Source of the DNA: Desulfobulbaceae bacterium
GTDB taxonomy: Bacteria; Desulfobacterota; Desulfobulbia; Desulfobulbales; Desulfobulbaceae
Assembly: GCA_030633145.1 (NCBI GenBank)
Contig: DAOVTM010000181.1
Span: forward strand, 1-7,953
DNA: 7,953 nt
Direction: 5' to 3'
The translations under genes were made by a program, and so were the position numbers. Positions within the stretch are counted from its first letter, which is position 1. The number at the start of each line of letters is the position of its first letter. Positions 6,349 through 7,953 of this stretch are shown here, piece by piece. The notes under the pieces are model-generated. The model was not told the DNA's origin, made no database searches, and was given only the letters and a program-made list of their open reading frames with translations.

Positions 6349-7884
6349 CTATTCGTTCCAGATAATCTCATACCGCTTGATATGAATATCATGCACCGGA
6401 ATGATGGTAAATCGTTTGTGGATCATCTCTTCCAGCAGTTCGATATGATCCGCCTCTTCGCGCAGCAACATGTCAGCAATACGGGGGTGTACCCTGATGG
6501 TCACGCCTGTCCCCTCAATCTTGCCGGCATCGCGGGTTATTTTTCTGAATATTTCATAGCAGGTGGTACGCCGTGATTTAATGACCCCGTCTCCGCCGCA
6601 GTAAAAACAGGGTTCGCACATCATCTGGGACAGGCTTTCACAGGAACGTTTGCGGGTCATCTGCACCAGGCCGAATTCCGAGAGTTTAAGGATGTTGACT
6701 CGGTTCTTATCCTTGCGCACCGACTCCTGCAGGGCATGGTAAAGGTCTTCACGATGCTGCTCGATCTCCATGTCAATGAAGTCGATGATAATGATGCCGC
6801 CGATATTACGGAGTCGTAGCTGGTAGGAAATCTCCTTGACCGCCTCCATATTGGTCTTGAAGATTGTCTCATTGAGGTCGTTCTTGCCTACATAACGTCC
6901 GGTATTGACATCAACCACGGTCAGAGCCTCAGTGGTCTCAATGATGATGTAACCGCCGGAACGGAGCCACACTTTTTTTTCCAGAGCCCGGGTAATATCA
7001 ACCTCAATGCCGTAGGCCTCAAAAAGGGGAGCCTTGCCCTGGTAATGGATGATCCGGTCTTTCAGCTTATGGGCAAAGGTCATGACAAAGGTCATTACCC
7101 GCTCATAAACCTCGCTGGAATCAATGACCAGCTCGTTGACATTATCGGTAAAGAGGTCGCGTACCGAGCGCAGCACCATGTCCAGGTCTTTATACACCAG
7201 GCTGGGAACCGGGGAGCGGGAAGCTGTTGATTTGATATCATCCCAGAGCAGGAGCAGGAACTCCATGTCCGCTTCCAGTTCATCGTTGGAAATATGTTCG
7301 GCCACTGTGCGAACGATAAAACCGGTTCCGGCAGGACGGAGGGATTCGATTTTCTTCCGCAGCATCTCTCTGGTATCCTCGTCCTGAATCTTGCGTGAGA
7401 TACCGATATGATCGGTGAGCGGCATAAAAACCAGGTTGCGGCAGGGCAGGGTGATATGACAGGTAAGCCTGGCTCCCTTGGTGCCGATAGGTTCTTTGGA
7501 GATCTGTACCAGGATATCCTGACCTTCCTTGATCAGTTCATCAATGGGCAGGGAACCGGATGGCGTTTTCCCTGCTTCCGGTTCTTCAGTTTTCAGCACA
7601 TACTGGTTGCACGGTTGAGTCTCATCGTCAACAATCCTGCTCTCCAGCTGCGACATAGAGGTGTGGATGTCATCGACATAGAGAAAGCCGGTTCGAGCCA
7701 GGCCGACATCGACAAAGGCAGCCTGCATACCGGGGAGGACCCGCACCACCCTGCCGCAGTAAATGTTGCCCACCAGCCCTTTTTCCGATGGCCGTTCAAG
7801 ATGAAATTCCAACAGGTTGCCGTCTTCGGCCAGGGCAATACGGTTTTCAAAGGGGGTGGCGTTTATCAGGATGTCAGTGCGCAT
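6349..7884 (-). CDS. rng: Ribonuclease G (RNase E/G family endoribonuclease)
   Basis: A 511-residue RNase E/G-family protein, close to the usual RNase G length and lacking the long C-terminal scaffold of RNase E. It cuts single-stranded AU-rich RNA in 16S rRNA maturation and mRNA decay. The N-terminus MRTDILINATPFENRIAL is typical. An S1 domain follows (about 36-125, VGNIYCGRVVRVLPGMQAAF then VDVGLARTGFLYVDDI). The segment KEPIGTKGARLTCHITLP is next, then the DNase I-like catalytic part with D325 in VVDVNTG and D368 in IIIDFIDM. These match the two magnesium-binding aspartates of RNase E (D303 and D346), with the same 43-residue spacing. C426-F-Y-C429 is the zinc-link CxxC, again with matching spacing (58 from the second Asp). 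The frame stays open to the window edge, but the family-typical start is the ATG at 7884. There is no clear Shine-Dalgarno sequence. It heads the envelope operon. Confidence 0.96.
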   Translation of the reverse strand: MRTDILINATPFENRIALAEDGNLLEFHLERPSEKGLVGNIYCGRVVRVLPGMQAAFVDVGLARTGFLYVDDIHTSMSQLESRIVDDETQPCNQYVLKTEEPEAGKTPSGSLPIDELIKEGQDILVQISKEPIGTKGARLTCHITLPCRNLVFMPLTDHIGISRKIQDEDTREMLRKKIESLRPAGTGFIVRTVAEHISNDELEADMEFLLLLWDDIKSTASRSPVPSLVYKDLDMVLRSVRDLFTDNVNELVIDSSEVYERVMTFVMTFAHKLKDRIIHYQGKAPLFEAYGIEVDITRALEKKVWLRSGGYIIIETTEALTVVDVNTGRYVGKNDLNETIFKTNMEAVKEISYQLRLRNIGGIIIIDFIDMEIEQHREDLYHALQESVRKDKNRVNILKLSEFGLVQMTRKRSCESLSQMMCEPCFYCGGDGVIKSRRTTCYEIFRKITRDAGKIEGTGVTIRVHPRIADMLLREEADHIELLEEMIHKRFTIIPVHDIHIKRYEIIWNE

Positions 7885-7901
7885 ATTGTTTGTGTTGTAG
7901 C

Positions 7902-7935
7902 AAAAGGTTATGGCAAAAACAACAGGCCATAACCT
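7902..7935 (-). promoter_or_regulatory. Perfect 10-bp hairpin in the leader of rng (terminator or regulatory stem-loop)
   Basis: On the minus strand AGGTTATGGC (7935-7926) and GCCATAACCT (7914-7905) form an uninterrupted 10-bp stem around an 11-nt loop. The loop ends in TTTTT. The stem is followed by a short T run (7905-7902, its first T part of the stem). It ends 20 nt before the rng ATG. It could be the intrinsic terminator of a gene beyond the right edge, or a leader stem-loop of rng. The T run is short, so a strong terminator is not assured. No other feature is visible between 7885 and 7953. Confidence 0.55.
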
Positions 7936-7953
7936 GTGTTTCGTGCGAGTCAA

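Noticed and set aside
7408..7932. Long plus-strand open frame antisense to rng (174 codons)
   Set aside because: It lies opposite a well-supported RNase G gene, has no ribosome site, and shows no domain or hydrophobic pattern; it is a by-product of codon use in rng.
7885..7953. Upstream extension of rng from a TTG at the window edge
   Set aside because: The extra 23 residues do not look like the RNase G N-terminus, the stretch contains a perfect hairpin, and family proteins start at the MRTDILIN position.

Overview
The window looks like a chromosomal segment of a Gram-negative bacterium. The gene set (an RNase E/G-type nuclease, an LptF-type LPS exporter permease, a GT-9 glycosyltransferase and a PAP2 phosphatase) implies an outer membrane with lipopolysaccharide. 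The protein flavour and base composition would fit a Desulfobacterota/'Deltaproteobacteria' member such as the Desulfobulbales. That placement is my inference from family resemblance, not a measured result.

Positions 1-430 are AT-rich (about 34% GC by hand count over 1-420). They hold the first 32 codons of a minus-strand gene running off the left edge, with a strong Shine-Dalgarno sequence and an AT-rich, tandemly repeated leader. A long stretch with no gene I can support follows (99-385), and then a Rho-independent terminator. That terminator closes a minus-strand tRNA-Arg(CCG) gene at 432-508, which has an encoded CCA and its own -35/-10 promoter at 537-565. The tRNA 3' end is where the low-GC DNA begins, so it could be an island edge.

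Positions 595-1308 (plus strand) encode a membrane PAP2-family phosphatase. It converges on, and overlaps by 12 bp, the last gene of a large minus-strand cluster. The junction is a short degenerate tandem repeat (ATCTGCGTxA type) that has been translated into the C-termini of both genes.

Positions 7884 down to 1297 (minus strand) hold five tightly packed genes in transcription order: RNase G (rng), a membrane-anchored M23 metallopeptidase, an LptF/LptG-type permease, an LPG-synthase-TM/flippase-like membrane protein, and a GT-9 (heptosyltransferase-like) glycosyltransferase. Spacings are 9 nt, a 3-nt (TGATG) overlap, a 43-nt overlap and 41 nt, so this is almost certainly one operon. A perfect 10-bp hairpin lies just upstream of rng. 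Apart from rng, every gene acts at the envelope: peptidoglycan remodelling, LPS export, lipid handling and sugar transfer. The convergent PAP2 enzyme may act on the same lipid carriers or on lipid A.

The most unusual item is the permease. It carries a roughly 110-residue cytosolic C-terminal extension ending in a Cys/His motif resembling the Ada-type zinc-binding domain, and the start codon of the next gene lies inside the codons of that motif. I see no CRISPR array, insertion sequence, prophage gene or clear defence system.
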